Part shown: one piece after another, positions 38,164 to 46,320 of the stretch
Position numbering within the stretch: the stretch's first letter is position 1
Layout of the letters: the number at the start of each line of letters is the position of its first letter
Assembly (NCBI GenBank): GCA_016702505.1
Contig: JADJDU010000013.1
Location: 1 to 64,000, forward strand
Length of the DNA stretch: 64,000 bases
Reading direction: 5' to 3'
Source: Microthrixaceae bacterium
GTDB lineage: Bacteria; Actinomycetota; Acidimicrobiia; Acidimicrobiales; Iamiaceae
Program-made: the position numbers and the translations under genes
Notes under the pieces: model-generated
Seen by the model: the letters and a program-made list of their open reading frames with translations, nothing else
Told to the model about the DNA's origin: nothing
Database searches by the model: none

Positions 38164-38182
38164 TTGCGGGTCACCCTTGAGG

Positions 38183-39247
38183 TCAGGCCGGGCTGTCGAT
38201 GTCGAGCAGCGGGGGCAGTACGGCGTCGTGGTCGGCGAACAGCGCCGATGCCGGGCCGGTCCCGTCCAGTGCGTCGGCGGCCATGACCACCGCCGCGGCC
38301 GTGTAGGTCGACTGCTCGTCGGCGGGGAAGCGGCTCAGGTCGGGGAAGACGGTTCCGGTCCAGTACCGGCCTGAATCGACCCGGTACTGCTGCGCCCAGG
38401 TGAAGAGTCGCTCGGCCGTCTGGCGTTCGCCGACGGCCAGGTGGGCCATCATGCACTCACAGGTCTCGGCCACGGTGATCCACGGACGGTCCTTGACACA
38501 CCGCACGCCGCGCTCATCGTCCACGAACGTGTCGAAGCGTGAAGCCAGGCGCTCGCGGCCCACATCGCCGAGCAGCACCCCGCCCAGCACCGGGTAGTAC
38601 CAGTCCATGGCCCAGCGGTGCTTGGGGGCGAAGGCGTCGGGCTCGTGGTGGCGGATGGCGTCGGCGAGGCGGGCGGCCGAAAGCTCCCAGTCGGGTCGCT
38701 CGTGGCCGAGCAGCCCGGCAAGTGCCACCGCACAGCGCAGGCTGTGGCAGATGCTGGAGGATCCGGTCAGCAGGGCGAAGGGCCACGGGGTGCCATCGGC
38801 GTGACGGGCCCACAGGATCTCGCCTCGGGGCTCTTGGAGTTCGAGCACGAAGTCGATGGCCCGTTCGACGGTGGGCCACATCTCCTCGGCGAAGCCGCGG
38901 TCTGCGGTGATGAGCCACTGGTGCCATACACCGGCGGCGATGTAGGCGACCATGTTGGCGTCGAGCTTGTCCTGCTCGATGCCGTCCTCCACGTAGTACT
39001 GGTGCCAGGCGCCGTCGGGTCGTTGGATGTCCACCAGCCACTCATAGGCCCGTTCGGCCTCAGCGATGCGACCACCGATGGCCAGGGCCATGGCCGCTTC
39101 CACGTGGTTCCACGGGTCGGCGTGACCGCCCGGCACCCACGGGATCATGCCTGAGGGGAGCTGCCACTCGGCGATGGCATCGACGGTGGCTTGGACCTGG
39201 GCGCCGGTGATGATGCCGTCGACGGTGGGGAGCCTGGTGTCGGACAT
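38183..39247 (-). CDS. Alpha/alpha-toroid (prenyltransferase/squalene-cyclase-like) protein
   Basis: 354 aa from the ATG at 39247. It is a repeating helical protein with QW-like segments: GMIPWVPGGHADPWNHVEA, LVDIQRPDGAWHQYYVEDG, YIAAGVWHQWLITADRGFA and RHADGTPWPFALLTGSSSI. No DxDD or DDxxD catalytic set of true terpene cyclases or prenyltransferases is evident, so catalysis is uncertain. It starts two bases after the stop of the methyltransferase gene, so they are surely one transcript. Confidence 0.65.
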   Translation of the reverse strand: MSDTRLPTVDGIITGAQVQATVDAIAEWQLPSGMIPWVPGGHADPWNHVEAAMALAIGGRIAEAERAYEWLVDIQRPDGAWHQYYVEDGIEQDKLDANMVAYIAAGVWHQWLITADRGFAEEMWPTVERAIDFVLELQEPRGEILWARHADGTPWPFALLTGSSSICHSLRCAVALAGLLGHERPDWELSAARLADAIRHHEPDAFAPKHRWAMDWYYPVLGGVLLGDVGRERLASRFDTFVDDERGVRCVKDRPWITVAETCECMMAHLAVGERQTAERLFTWAQQYRVDSGRYWTGTVFPDLSRFPADEQSTYTAAAVVMAADALDGTGPASALFADHDAVLPPLLDIDSPA

Positions 39248-39249
39248 GG

Positions 39250-40005
39250 TCAGGCTGCCCCTGCTCGGGCTCGGGAGGGTTCTGTGCCGTTGGGCTTGGT
39301 GGCGTACAGCACCAAGCTCTTGCCCAGAACCGGGTTGAGGATCCTCTCGGTCCAGCGGGTCAGCGGAGGGGCCGAGGTGATGTCCCACACCAAGAGCTTG
39401 TGGTACGCCTGAACCAGAGGGTGGGTGTCGTTGGTGGGGCCCACTGCGCACTTGAGCCACCAGTACGGCGAATGCAGAGCGTGAGCGTGGTGGGCCTCGC
39501 CCGGCTTGAGGCCGGCGTCTCGGAACCGGCGGCGCAGGGTGGCTTCGGTGAAGATGCGGACATGGCCACCTTCCACGAAGGGAGCGTGGTACTCGTGGCT
39601 CAATGCCCAACACACCTTCTCGGGCAGCCAGGTCGGGACGGTGACGGCCAGGGTTCCGCCCGGCTTGAGCACCCGGGCCAGCTCGCGGGCGGCGGCGGCG
39701 TCGTCGGGGATGTGTTCCATCACCTCTGAGCAGATGATCCGGTCGAAAGTGTCGTCGGGGAACGGGAGGCGGGTGCCGTCGCCGTTCACGGTGGCGGCGC
39801 TGGCACCGTCGGGAACTTCTCCGGCCTCGGCCATGGCCCCGAACAAGCCGGTCACGTCCTTGAGGTCGGCCAGGTTGTAGTCGAGGGCCACGATGTGGGC
39901 GCCGCGGCGGAACACCTCGAAGGCGTGGCGCCCGGCCCCGGCCCCCATGTCGAGGACCCGGTCGCCGGGCTGGAGGCCCAGGCGGGCGTAATCGACGGTG
40001 AGCAT
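39250..40005 (-). CDS. Class I SAM-dependent methyltransferase
   Basis: 251 aa from the ATG at 40005. Motifs: DRVLDMGAGAGRHAFEVFR (I), AHIVALDYNLADL (II), FDRIICSEVMEHIPDD (IV) and ELARVLKPGGTLAVTVPTW (post-motif). The C-terminal half carries an unusual HEYHAPFVEGGHVRIFTEA region and HAHALHSPYWWLKCAVGP. It lies divergently from the GMC oxidoreductase gene across a 67-bp gap holding a TTGACC palindrome. Methyltransferases of this type recur beside GT4 glycosyltransferases in actinobacteria, a context remembered, not tested. Confidence 0.8.
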   Translation of the reverse strand: MLTVDYARLGLQPGDRVLDMGAGAGRHAFEVFRRGAHIVALDYNLADLKDVTGLFGAMAEAGEVPDGASAATVNGDGTRLPFPDDTFDRIICSEVMEHIPDDAAAARELARVLKPGGTLAVTVPTWLPEKVCWALSHEYHAPFVEGGHVRIFTEATLRRRFRDAGLKPGEAHHAHALHSPYWWLKCAVGPTNDTHPLVQAYHKLLVWDITSAPPLTRWTERILNPVLGKSLVLYATKPNGTEPSRARAGAA

Positions 40006-40028
40006 GAGTCCAACAGCCTTCACGGTCG

Positions 40029-40044
40029 TTGACCTATGGGTCAA
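40029..40044. promoter_or_regulatory. TTGACC-N4-GGTCAA operator, divergent methyltransferase/GMC promoter
   Basis: A perfect inverted repeat with 6-bp arms and a 4-bp spacer (TATG), in the short gap between divergent starts at 40005 and 40073. The same palindrome with another spacer lies upstream of the GT4 gene (43006-43021). It looks like a dimeric, possibly TetR-type, repressor site; no regulator gene lies beside it. Confidence 0.65.
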
Positions 40045-40072
40045 GCGGGGGGAAACGAGGTACCGTGCGCCG

Positions 40073-41677
40073 GTGGACGAGTTCGACTTCGTGGTGGTGG
40101 GCGGAGGTTCGGCGGGCTGCGTGGTGGCCAGCCGTCTGAGCGAGGACCCCTCGGTGCGGGTGTGTCTCCTGGAGGCCGGCGGGGAGGGCCGCGACGTGCT
40201 GATCCGGGCCCCTCTTGGCTTCACGGTGGCCATGCCTCGGGGCATCAACAGCTGGAACTACGAGACCGTTCCCCAGCCCGGCTTCAACGGTCGTAGGGGG
40301 TTTCAACCGCGGGGTAAGGCCCTGGGTGGATCCAGCACCATCAACGCAATGATCTACGCCCGGGGTCACCGGTCGGACTTCGACCGGTGGGCCGAGCTCG
40401 GCAACCCGGGCTGGGGATACGACGATGTCCTCCCGTACTTCAAGAAGTCCGAGTGCAACGCCATCCACCGGGATTCGCCGTTCCACGGGATCGACGGACC
40501 GCTGCACGTCACCAACCTCCGCAGCCCCAGCCCACTCAACGACGTGTTCCTCCAGGCGTGTCAGAACCAGGGCATACCCTTCAACCCGGATCTGAACGGG
40601 GCTGAACACCACGGCTGCTACCACGTGCAGGTCACCCAGAAGGACGGTGAACGCCACAGCGTGGCCGCCGCCTTCATCCACCCCAACTTGGATCGTCCCA
40701 ACCTCGACGTGCGGACCGGGGCCCACATCACCCGCATCACCTTCGACGGCCGGCGCGCCACGGGTGTTCAGTACGAACGCGGCGGTCGGGCCGAGTCGGT
40801 GTCGGCACGGCGTGAGGTAGTCATGTCGGCGGGTGCCTTCGGCACGCCCCAGATACTCATGGCCTCGGGGCTGGGGCCCGGTGCCCACCTCCAGAGCCTG
40901 GGCATCACCACGGTGCTGGACATCGCCGGGATGGGCCAGAACCTCCAGGACCACATCTCGGCCCTGTTGATCTACAAGGCGCTGGTCCCCGATCACACTG
41001 TGGGCATCTCGCCGGTCGGGGTCGGCACGCTCCTCAAGGCCATGTGGAAGTGGCGCCGCCACCGCACCGGCCTCATCACCAGCTGTGCCGCCGAGTCCGG
41101 CGTCTACTACAAGACCAGCCCGGACATCGAGGTGTCCGACATGGAGATGGAGCTGATCGTCGGGATCGGTGACGATCACGGTCGAAAGCTGCACCTGGGT
41201 CACGGGTATTCGGCCCACCTGCTGCTGGCCCGGCCCCAGAGCATCGGCGAGGTTCGTCTGGCCAGTCCCGACACCCGGGTGGCCCCGTTGATCGACCCTC
41301 GCTACTTCAGCCATCCCTACGACATGGAGACCCTGGTCAAGGGCACACAGATCGCTTTGGACATCATGGCCGACCCGGTGTTCGACCGTTATCGGGGGGA
41401 GATGTTGATTCCCTACGACCGCAACGACCCCCGCCAGATCGAAGAGACGCTGCGCAACCACGCCGACACCGAGTACCACGTCTGTGGCACGGCCAAGATG
41501 GGGCCCGATTCAGATCCCATGGCGGTGGTCGACCCGTCGCTGCGGGTCCGGGGCATCGAGGGACTGCGTGTCGCCGATGCATCGGTGATGCCTCAGGTCA
41601 CGTCCAACAACACCCACGCTGCGGTGATCATGATCGGCGAGAAGTGTGCCGACCTCATCAAGGCCGACGCCCGTTAG
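40073..41677 (+). CDS. GMC-family FAD-dependent oxidoreductase
   Basis: 534 aa from the GTG at 40073. FAD-binding begins FDFVVVGGGSAGCVVASRL. The GMC signatures GKALGGSSTINAMIYARG and SAGAFGTPQILMASGLGPG are present, and the C-terminal active site has YHVCGTAKMG (catalytic His) and VTSNNTHAAVIMIGEKCADL (Asn and His). This group includes choline and alcohol dehydrogenases/oxidases. The substrate cannot be named, though the neighbours suggest lipid or isoprenoid modification. It is regulated, by inference, from the palindrome at 40029. Confidence 0.85.
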   Translation: MDEFDFVVVGGGSAGCVVASRLSEDPSVRVCLLEAGGEGRDVLIRAPLGFTVAMPRGINSWNYETVPQPGFNGRRGFQPRGKALGGSSTINAMIYARGHRSDFDRWAELGNPGWGYDDVLPYFKKSECNAIHRDSPFHGIDGPLHVTNLRSPSPLNDVFLQACQNQGIPFNPDLNGAEHHGCYHVQVTQKDGERHSVAAAFIHPNLDRPNLDVRTGAHITRITFDGRRATGVQYERGGRAESVSARREVVMSAGAFGTPQILMASGLGPGAHLQSLGITTVLDIAGMGQNLQDHISALLIYKALVPDHTVGISPVGVGTLLKAMWKWRRHRTGLITSCAAESGVYYKTSPDIEVSDMEMELIVGIGDDHGRKLHLGHGYSAHLLLARPQSIGEVRLASPDTRVAPLIDPRYFSHPYDMETLVKGTQIALDIMADPVFDRYRGEMLIPYDRNDPRQIEETLRNHADTEYHVCGTAKMGPDSDPMAVVDPSLRVRGIEGLRVADASVMPQVTSNNTHAAVIMIGEKCADLIKADAR

Positions 41678-41722
41678 GGGTTCAGCCCCCGAGAGCGCCT
41701 CGATTGCGAAAGTGGGGGCAGC

Positions 41723-42982
41723 TCAGCTCAGAGTGTCGAGGCGGGCCCGGTACTGCTCGACGGTTCGCTCGGCGGTGTGGCGCCAGCTCCACAGGTCGAT
41801 GACCCGTTGGCGGCCAGCCGCTCCGACGCGGGCTGCGACGCGGGGGTGGTCGAGCACGTAGCCGATCTTGTGGGCCAGGGCCCCGCTGTCTCCGGGGGTC
41901 ACGCTGAAGGCGGTGTCGCCGTCGGTGCCTACGACCTCGGGGATGGCCCCGCCGGTGGTGGCCACCAGGGGGATGCCGGTGGACATGGCTTCGATGGCCG
42001 GTAGCGAGAAGCCTTCGTACAGAGATGGCACCACGGCCACCTCGGCTTCGGCGTAGAGCTCCACGATGCGTTCGTCGGACACGCCCGACACGAAGGTGAC
42101 GGCATCCTCGAGGCCCATCGCCGCGATGGTGCGGGCCGACTCGCCACCTTCCTTGGGGCGGCCGATCACGGTGAGGGTGACCTCGGGTCGTTCGGTGCGC
42201 AGTTTGGCCACCGCTTCGAGCAGGTAGCGCAGGCCTTTCATGGCCACATCGGCGCTGGCGGTGGTGATCAGCATGCCCGCGCGGCGCTTGATCTCGGGCT
42301 TGGGCACGAACAGCTCGGGGTCGACGCCCACGGGCACGATGTGCATGCGGTGGGGGTCGACCTTGTGGTCGGTGACGATGTCGCTGAAGGAGTTCTCCGA
42401 CACGGTGATCACCCGCTGAAGTCGGCGGGCCACCTCGGTCTGCATGTCGGTGAAGGCGTACCAACGTCGCAACGTGAGCTTCTTGTAGAGGCCTTGGGCG
42501 TGCTCGATCTCGAGTCGGCGATCCACCGTGATGGGGTGGTGGATGGTGGCGATGACGGGCAGGCCCATGCGCTCGATGGCCAACAGGCCGAAGCCCAGGG
42601 ACTGGTTGTCGTGCACCAGGTCGAATTCGTCCTTGCGGTGCTTGAGGTGGTCCCAGGCCCGCATGGTGAAGGCCAGCGGTTCGGGAAACGTCCCGAACGA
42701 GAAGGTTGAGACCTCGAGCAGGTCCTTCCAGTCCTTGATCTCCCACAGCCCCGGCATGCGCATGGGGAAGTGCTCGTTGTAGATGTCGAGGCTGGGCAGC
42801 TTCACCAACGGCACGCGGTCATCGAGCTCGGGGTAGGGCTGACCGCCCAGGACTTCGACGTGGTGGCCGAGGTCGGCCAGGGCCTTGGACAGGTGGCGCA
42901 CGTAGACGCCCTGGCCACCGCAGTGCGGCTTGCCGCGGTAGGCGAGGAGAGCGATGCGCAGCGGGGAATCAGCGGAAGCCAT
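41723..42982 (-). CDS. Family 4 glycosyltransferase
   Basis: 419 aa from the ATG at 42982. It is GT-B fold: N-terminal nucleotide-free lobe LRIALLAYRGKPHCGGQGV and VRHLSKALADLGHHVEVLG; interlobe VIATIHHPITVDRRLEIEH; donor lobe RVITVSENSFSDIV, MHIVPVGVDPELF, TLTVIGRPKEGG and the EX7E-type VPSLYEGFSLPAIEAMSTG. It transfers a sugar from a nucleotide donor to an unknown lipid or glycan acceptor at the cytoplasmic side. It is convergent with the GMC gene. Its promoter holds the same TTGACC palindrome as the GMC/methyltransferase divergon. Confidence 0.9.
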   Translation of the reverse strand: MASADSPLRIALLAYRGKPHCGGQGVYVRHLSKALADLGHHVEVLGGQPYPELDDRVPLVKLPSLDIYNEHFPMRMPGLWEIKDWKDLLEVSTFSFGTFPEPLAFTMRAWDHLKHRKDEFDLVHDNQSLGFGLLAIERMGLPVIATIHHPITVDRRLEIEHAQGLYKKLTLRRWYAFTDMQTEVARRLQRVITVSENSFSDIVTDHKVDPHRMHIVPVGVDPELFVPKPEIKRRAGMLITTASADVAMKGLRYLLEAVAKLRTERPEVTLTVIGRPKEGGESARTIAAMGLEDAVTFVSGVSDERIVELYAEAEVAVVPSLYEGFSLPAIEAMSTGIPLVATTGGAIPEVVGTDGDTAFSVTPGDSGALAHKIGYVLDHPRVAARVGAAGRQRVIDLWSWRHTAERTVEQYRARLDTLS

Positions 42983-43005
42983 GGACCCACAAGCCTTCCG
43001 GTTCG

Positions 43006-43021
43006 TTGACCCATCGGTCAA
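43006..43021. promoter_or_regulatory. TTGACC-N4-GGTCAA operator upstream of the GT4 gene
   Basis: A perfect 6+4+6 palindrome (spacer CATC), 24 bp upstream of the GT4 start. Half-sites are identical to those at 40029-40044. It links the two transcription units into one putative regulon. Confidence 0.65.
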
Positions 43022-43056
43022 GCCACGTGGATTGGTGCGGTGGCGGGAGCTTGAGC

Positions 43057-43338
43057 TCAGCGGAGCTTGAGGAACAGCTCTTCCATGGCCTCGGTGGTCA
43101 TGCCATCGGCGGCGGCCCCGTCGGGGTCGGTGAGGCAGTGGCGCATTCCCGCCGACATGAGGCGCAGGCCGGCGCGGTGCAAGGCGGCCTGGGCTGCGGT
43201 GAGCTGGGTGATCACGTCTTTGCAGTCGGCTCCTTCTTCGAGCAGGCGCTGCACCCCGCGGACCTGGCCCTCGGCCCGGCGGAGCCGGTTGAGTACATCG
43301 TCGGACACTTCGTCTGGGAACCGCATGAGCGTCAGCAT
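43057..43338 (-). CDS. cstR: CsoR/RcnR-superfamily repressor, CstR-like persulfide sensor
   Basis: 93 aa from the ATG at 43338 (a shorter start at 43326 is possible). All-helical DUF156 repressor: LNRLRRAEGQVRGVQRLLE, then CKDVITQLTAAQAALHRAG and MRHCL. The two cysteines are 29 residues apart, matching the Cys31/Cys60 spacing of persulfide-sensing CstR. The His used for copper by CsoR is replaced by Met at its aligned position. Divergent downstream genes encode a persulfide dioxygenase-rhodanese and a sulfite-type exporter. Together these favour persulfide sensing over copper. Operators lie directly in front of it. Confidence 0.8.
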   Translation of the reverse strand: MLTLMRFPDEVSDDVLNRLRRAEGQVRGVQRLLEEGADCKDVITQLTAAQAALHRAGLRLMSAGMRHCLTDPDGAAADGMTTEAMEELFLKLR

Positions 43339-43354
43339 ATACCTATAGGGGTAT
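43339..43354. promoter_or_regulatory. CsoR-type operator 1 (repressor proximal)
   Basis: ATACCTATAGGGGTAT, an imperfect palindrome with ATACC/GGTAT arms, touching the repressor's start codon. With operator 2 it brackets the divergent promoters, so the repressor probably controls itself and the persulfide genes. Confidence 0.7.
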
Positions 43355-43382
43355 TAGACCCATGAGGGGCGCGGTTGGAGCG

Positions 43383-43398
43383 ATACCCCCAGGGGTAT
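43383..43398. promoter_or_regulatory. CsoR-type operator 2 (cstB promoter)
   Basis: ATACCCC-CA-GGGGTAT, a perfect 7-bp-arm palindrome of the G-tract kind bound by CsoR/CstR repressors. It lies about 110 bp upstream of the ATG of the metallo-beta-lactamase-rhodanese gene. Confidence 0.8.
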
Positions 43399-43509
43399 AT
43401 ACTGGGATCGGGGTGCAGGCTCAACCGGCACCCTCCACAATCAGAGGTACGACGTTCGGCTCGCACCCGCCGGGTCGGCCCGCCTCGTCACCCGTCACGG
43501 AGGACGGCC

Positions 43510-44979
43510 ATGACCACCATCGATACCCCGAGCACCGGACTGGACAACCTCGGCCGAGTGCAGGGGCTTCCCTCCAACCTGGTGATCCGCCAGCTCTACC
43601 TCGGCTGCCTGTCCCAGGCTTCCTACCTGGTCGGAGACCGCGCCACGGGCCGGGCCATCGCCATAGACCCCCGGCGGGACGTGGACGAGATCCTCGATGC
43701 CGCCACCGCTGAGGGGCTCACCATCGAATGGGTGGTCGAGACCCACTTCCACGCCGACTTCCTCTCCGGCCACCTGGAACTGGCGGCGGCCACCGGGGCC
43801 ACCATCGCGGTGGGCTCGAAGGGCACCACCGAGTTCGCCTCCCGGCCGCTCCAAGACGGTGAGACCATCTCGCTCGGCACCGTCGAGGTGGAGGTTTGGC
43901 ACACACCGGGCCACACCCCCGAGTCGATCTCCCTGGTGGTCCGGCCTGCACCGGGCGAAGCCCCCGTCGCCGTTCTCACCGGTGACACACTGTTCATCGG
44001 GGATGTCGGCCGGCCCGACCTGTTGGCATCGGTCGGCGTCACGGCCGCCGAACTGGGCGCCAGCCTCTACGACTCGCTGGGCCGTCTGATGGGGCTACCC
44101 GACTCGGTCTACGTCCTACCCGCTCACGGCGCGGGCTCGGCCTGTGGCAAGGCGCTGTCCAACGAGACCATCTCCACCATCGGGATCCAGCGCCAGACCA
44201 ACTACGCACTCCAACCCATGTCTCGGGATCGGTTCATCGACCTGGTCACCGAAGGTCAACCCACCGCGCCCGGCTACTTCGGATACGACGCATCTCTGAA
44301 CCGTCAGGACCGTGCCCTGCTGGACGAGCACGAGCCCCCGACCCGCCTGGACCTGGCCGCCGTCGACGCCGCGGTGGCCAATGGCGCGGTGCTGGTGGAC
44401 ACCCGCACCAGCGACGACTTCGCGGCCGCCCACCTGGCCGGATCGGTGAGCGTGAGCCTCGATGGTCGCTTCTCCGAACAGGTCGGGAGCGTGGTCCCGG
44501 TCGGGTCGCCGATCGTGTTGGTCGGAGACGAGGGGACCTCGCTGGAGGCCAAGGTGCGTCTGGCCCGCATCGGCTTCGACTCGGTGGTGGGGCGTCTGGC
44601 TGAACCCGAGACCGTCCTCACCGATCACCCGGAGCGGGCGTCCCGCCTGTCCCGGCTCACCGCCACCGAACTCGCGACGCGCCGGACCGAGCTGGGGGCC
44701 ATTCTCCAGTTCATCGACGTCCGCAACCCCGGTGAGGTCGCCGCCGCCCCGGTGGAGGGTGCAATCAACGTGCCGCTGGCCAAGCTGCGCGCTGAGATGG
44801 CCACGCTGGATCGGGACCGGCCCGTGGTGTTGGTTTGCGCCGGCGGGGCCCGTTCACTGATCGCCAACAGTCTGTTGCTGGCCAGCGGGTTCAGCGATGT
44901 GTCCGACCTACTGGGCGGTGCGAACGCCCTGGGTGTGGCCGCTCCTTGTGCCCTCCCGGCATCGGGCCAGGCGGTCTGA
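43510..44979 (+). CDS. cstB: Persulfide dioxygenase-rhodanese fusion, CstB-like
   Basis: 489 aa from the ATG at 43510. The N-terminal metallo-beta-lactamase domain of the persulfide-dioxygenase type has THFHADFLSGHLELAA, WHTPGHTPESI and TGDTLFIGDVGRPDL. A degenerate rhodanese domain follows (about residues 285-370: VLVDTRTSDDFAAAHLAGS, with no Cys in its active loop). A second rhodanese domain (about 400-480) has LVCAGGARSLIANSLLLAS with active-site Cys. This order, dioxygenase-pseudorhodanese-rhodanese, is that of CstB, which oxidises low-molecular-weight persulfides and makes thiosulfate. It acts in sulfide/persulfide detoxification in the cytoplasm and is under the operator at 43383. Confidence 0.9.
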   Translation: MTTIDTPSTGLDNLGRVQGLPSNLVIRQLYLGCLSQASYLVGDRATGRAIAIDPRRDVDEILDAATAEGLTIEWVVETHFHADFLSGHLELAAATGATIAVGSKGTTEFASRPLQDGETISLGTVEVEVWHTPGHTPESISLVVRPAPGEAPVAVLTGDTLFIGDVGRPDLLASVGVTAAELGASLYDSLGRLMGLPDSVYVLPAHGAGSACGKALSNETISTIGIQRQTNYALQPMSRDRFIDLVTEGQPTAPGYFGYDASLNRQDRALLDEHEPPTRLDLAAVDAAVANGAVLVDTRTSDDFAAAHLAGSVSVSLDGRFSEQVGSVVPVGSPIVLVGDEGTSLEAKVRLARIGFDSVVGRLAEPETVLTDHPERASRLSRLTATELATRRTELGAILQFIDVRNPGEVAAAPVEGAINVPLAKLRAEMATLDRDRPVVLVCAGGARSLIANSLLLASGFSDVSDLLGGANALGVAAPCALPASGQAV

Positions 44980-44982
44980 CCG

Positions 44983-45804
44983 TTGGCGTTGGCCATCGTC
45001 TTGGGCTTGGCCATCGGCCTGGCCCTCGGTTCGCTGGGAGGAGGGGGTTCGATCTTGGCCGTCCCCGTCCTGGCCCATCTCGCCGGCCAGTCGGTAGCCG
45101 CCGCCACTGCCACCTCACTGGTTGCCGTAGGGGTGTCGGCCGGGGTTGGGTCAGTAAGCCCTGCCCGAGCCGGTCCGGTCCGGTGGGGAGCGGCTATGGC
45201 CTTCGTCGCCACCGGCGTCGCCGGTTCGTGGGTGGGCACCGAGGTGAACCACCGGATGGACGGGGACGTCCTACTGCTGGCCTTCTCCGGCCTGGTCTTG
45301 GTGGCCGCCCACCGGATGCTCACCGCCTGCCCGTCTTGTACCCGGGTGGGCGAGGAAGAGGCCGTCGCTGCCGACTCGGACCCGAAACCCCTCAGCACTC
45401 TCGGGCCCTCGGGACGGGTCGTCGTCACCCCCACCGCCGCGGCGAGGGTGGTGTTGGCCGGTACTGCTGTTGGATTCATGACCGGTCTGTTCGGTGTGGG
45501 AGGAGGGTTCGTGATCGTGCCTGCCCTCACCTTGGCGTTAGGTCTGAACATGCCTCAAGCGATCGGCACCTCGCTGGTGGTGATCGTGGGCAACGCCTTG
45601 GTGGCACTGGGTTTCAGGGGGATCGACGCCGTGGATTGGGCGGTGGCCCTGCCCTTCACCGCCACGATGGTGGTGGGAAGCCTGGCCGGTTCGTTGGTCG
45701 CCCACCGGCTTCCACCAAGGCAGTCGCTCACTGCGTTCGCCACTTTGCTGGTCCTGGTGGCGGTGGCCAACGCGGCGGCTGCCGCCCATGCCATCTGGCT
45801 CTGA
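44983..45804 (+). CDS. TauE/SafE-family sulfite/organosulfur exporter
   Basis: 273 aa from a TTG at 44983 (TTG at 44989 also possible), three bases after the stop of the CstB-like gene, so co-transcribed. It is a hydrophobic protein of about eight segments with the two family repeats GSLGGGGSILAVPVLAHLAG and GLFGVGGGFVIVPALTLALG. The central loop contains CPSC. TauE-type permeases export sulfite, thiosulfate or related anions, which fits the products of the upstream persulfide dioxygenase-rhodanese. Confidence 0.85.
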   Translation: MALAIVLGLAIGLALGSLGGGGSILAVPVLAHLAGQSVAAATATSLVAVGVSAGVGSVSPARAGPVRWGAAMAFVATGVAGSWVGTEVNHRMDGDVLLLAFSGLVLVAAHRMLTACPSCTRVGEEEAVAADSDPKPLSTLGPSGRVVVTPTAAARVVLAGTAVGFMTGLFGVGGGFVIVPALTLALGLNMPQAIGTSLVVIVGNALVALGFRGIDAVDWAVALPFTATMVVGSLAGSLVAHRLPPRQSLTAFATLLVLVAVANAAAAAHAIWL

Positions 45805-45867
45805 TCATCCCCCGGTCGGTGGTTACCCTCGAGGCCCGAAGACGACGGTGATGTTGGGAGGGTGTCG

Positions 45868-46320
45868 GTGAGGGCGCTGGTGCAGCGGGTGACGCGGGCC
45901 TCCGTCGAGGTCGACGCTCAGGTCGTGGGGGCCATCGGGGCGGGCTTGTGCGTCCTGGTCGGGGTCACCCATTCCGACGGTCCGGCCGAGGCGGTCGAGA
46001 TGGCCCGCAAGCTCTGGCACCTGCGGGTGTTCCCCGACGCCGAAGGCAGGATGGATCGCCCGGTGGCCGAGGTCGGCGGAGAGATCCTGGTGATCAGCCA
46101 GTTCACGCTGTACGGCAACACCGCCCGAGGTCGTCGACCGTCTTGGGTGGCGGCCGCCGGCCCCGATCAGGCGGAGCCGCTGATCGAGCGGCTCGTGGCT
46201 GAGCTTCGGGCATTGGGCGCCACCGTCGCCACCGGCCGGTTCCGGGCCGACATGGCGGTCGAGTTGGTCAACGACGGTCCGGTGACGCTGATGGTCGAGG
46301 TCGGTCGCCCCGACGTGTGA
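45868..46320 (+). CDS. dtd: D-aminoacyl-tRNA deacylase
   Basis: 150 aa from the GTG at 45868 (VRALVQRVTRASVEVD is the canonical beginning; GGGAGG lies seven bases upstream). It hydrolyses D-amino acids from mischarged tRNA. Both signature active-site strands are present, ILVISQFTLYGNTARGRRP and ELVNDGPVTLMVEV, the latter with the family's cross-subunit GP. The last 53 bp overlap the 3' end of the convergent Lnt-like gene. Confidence 0.95.
   Translation: MRALVQRVTRASVEVDAQVVGAIGAGLCVLVGVTHSDGPAEAVEMARKLWHLRVFPDAEGRMDRPVAEVGGEILVISQFTLYGNTARGRRPSWVAAAGPDQAEPLIERLVAELRALGATVATGRFRADMAVELVNDGPVTLMVEVGRPDV

Noticed and set aside
43057..43338. Copper-sensing CsoR
   Set aside because: The His ligand is absent, the Cys spacing fits CstR, and the divergent genes handle persulfide and sulfite rather than copper.
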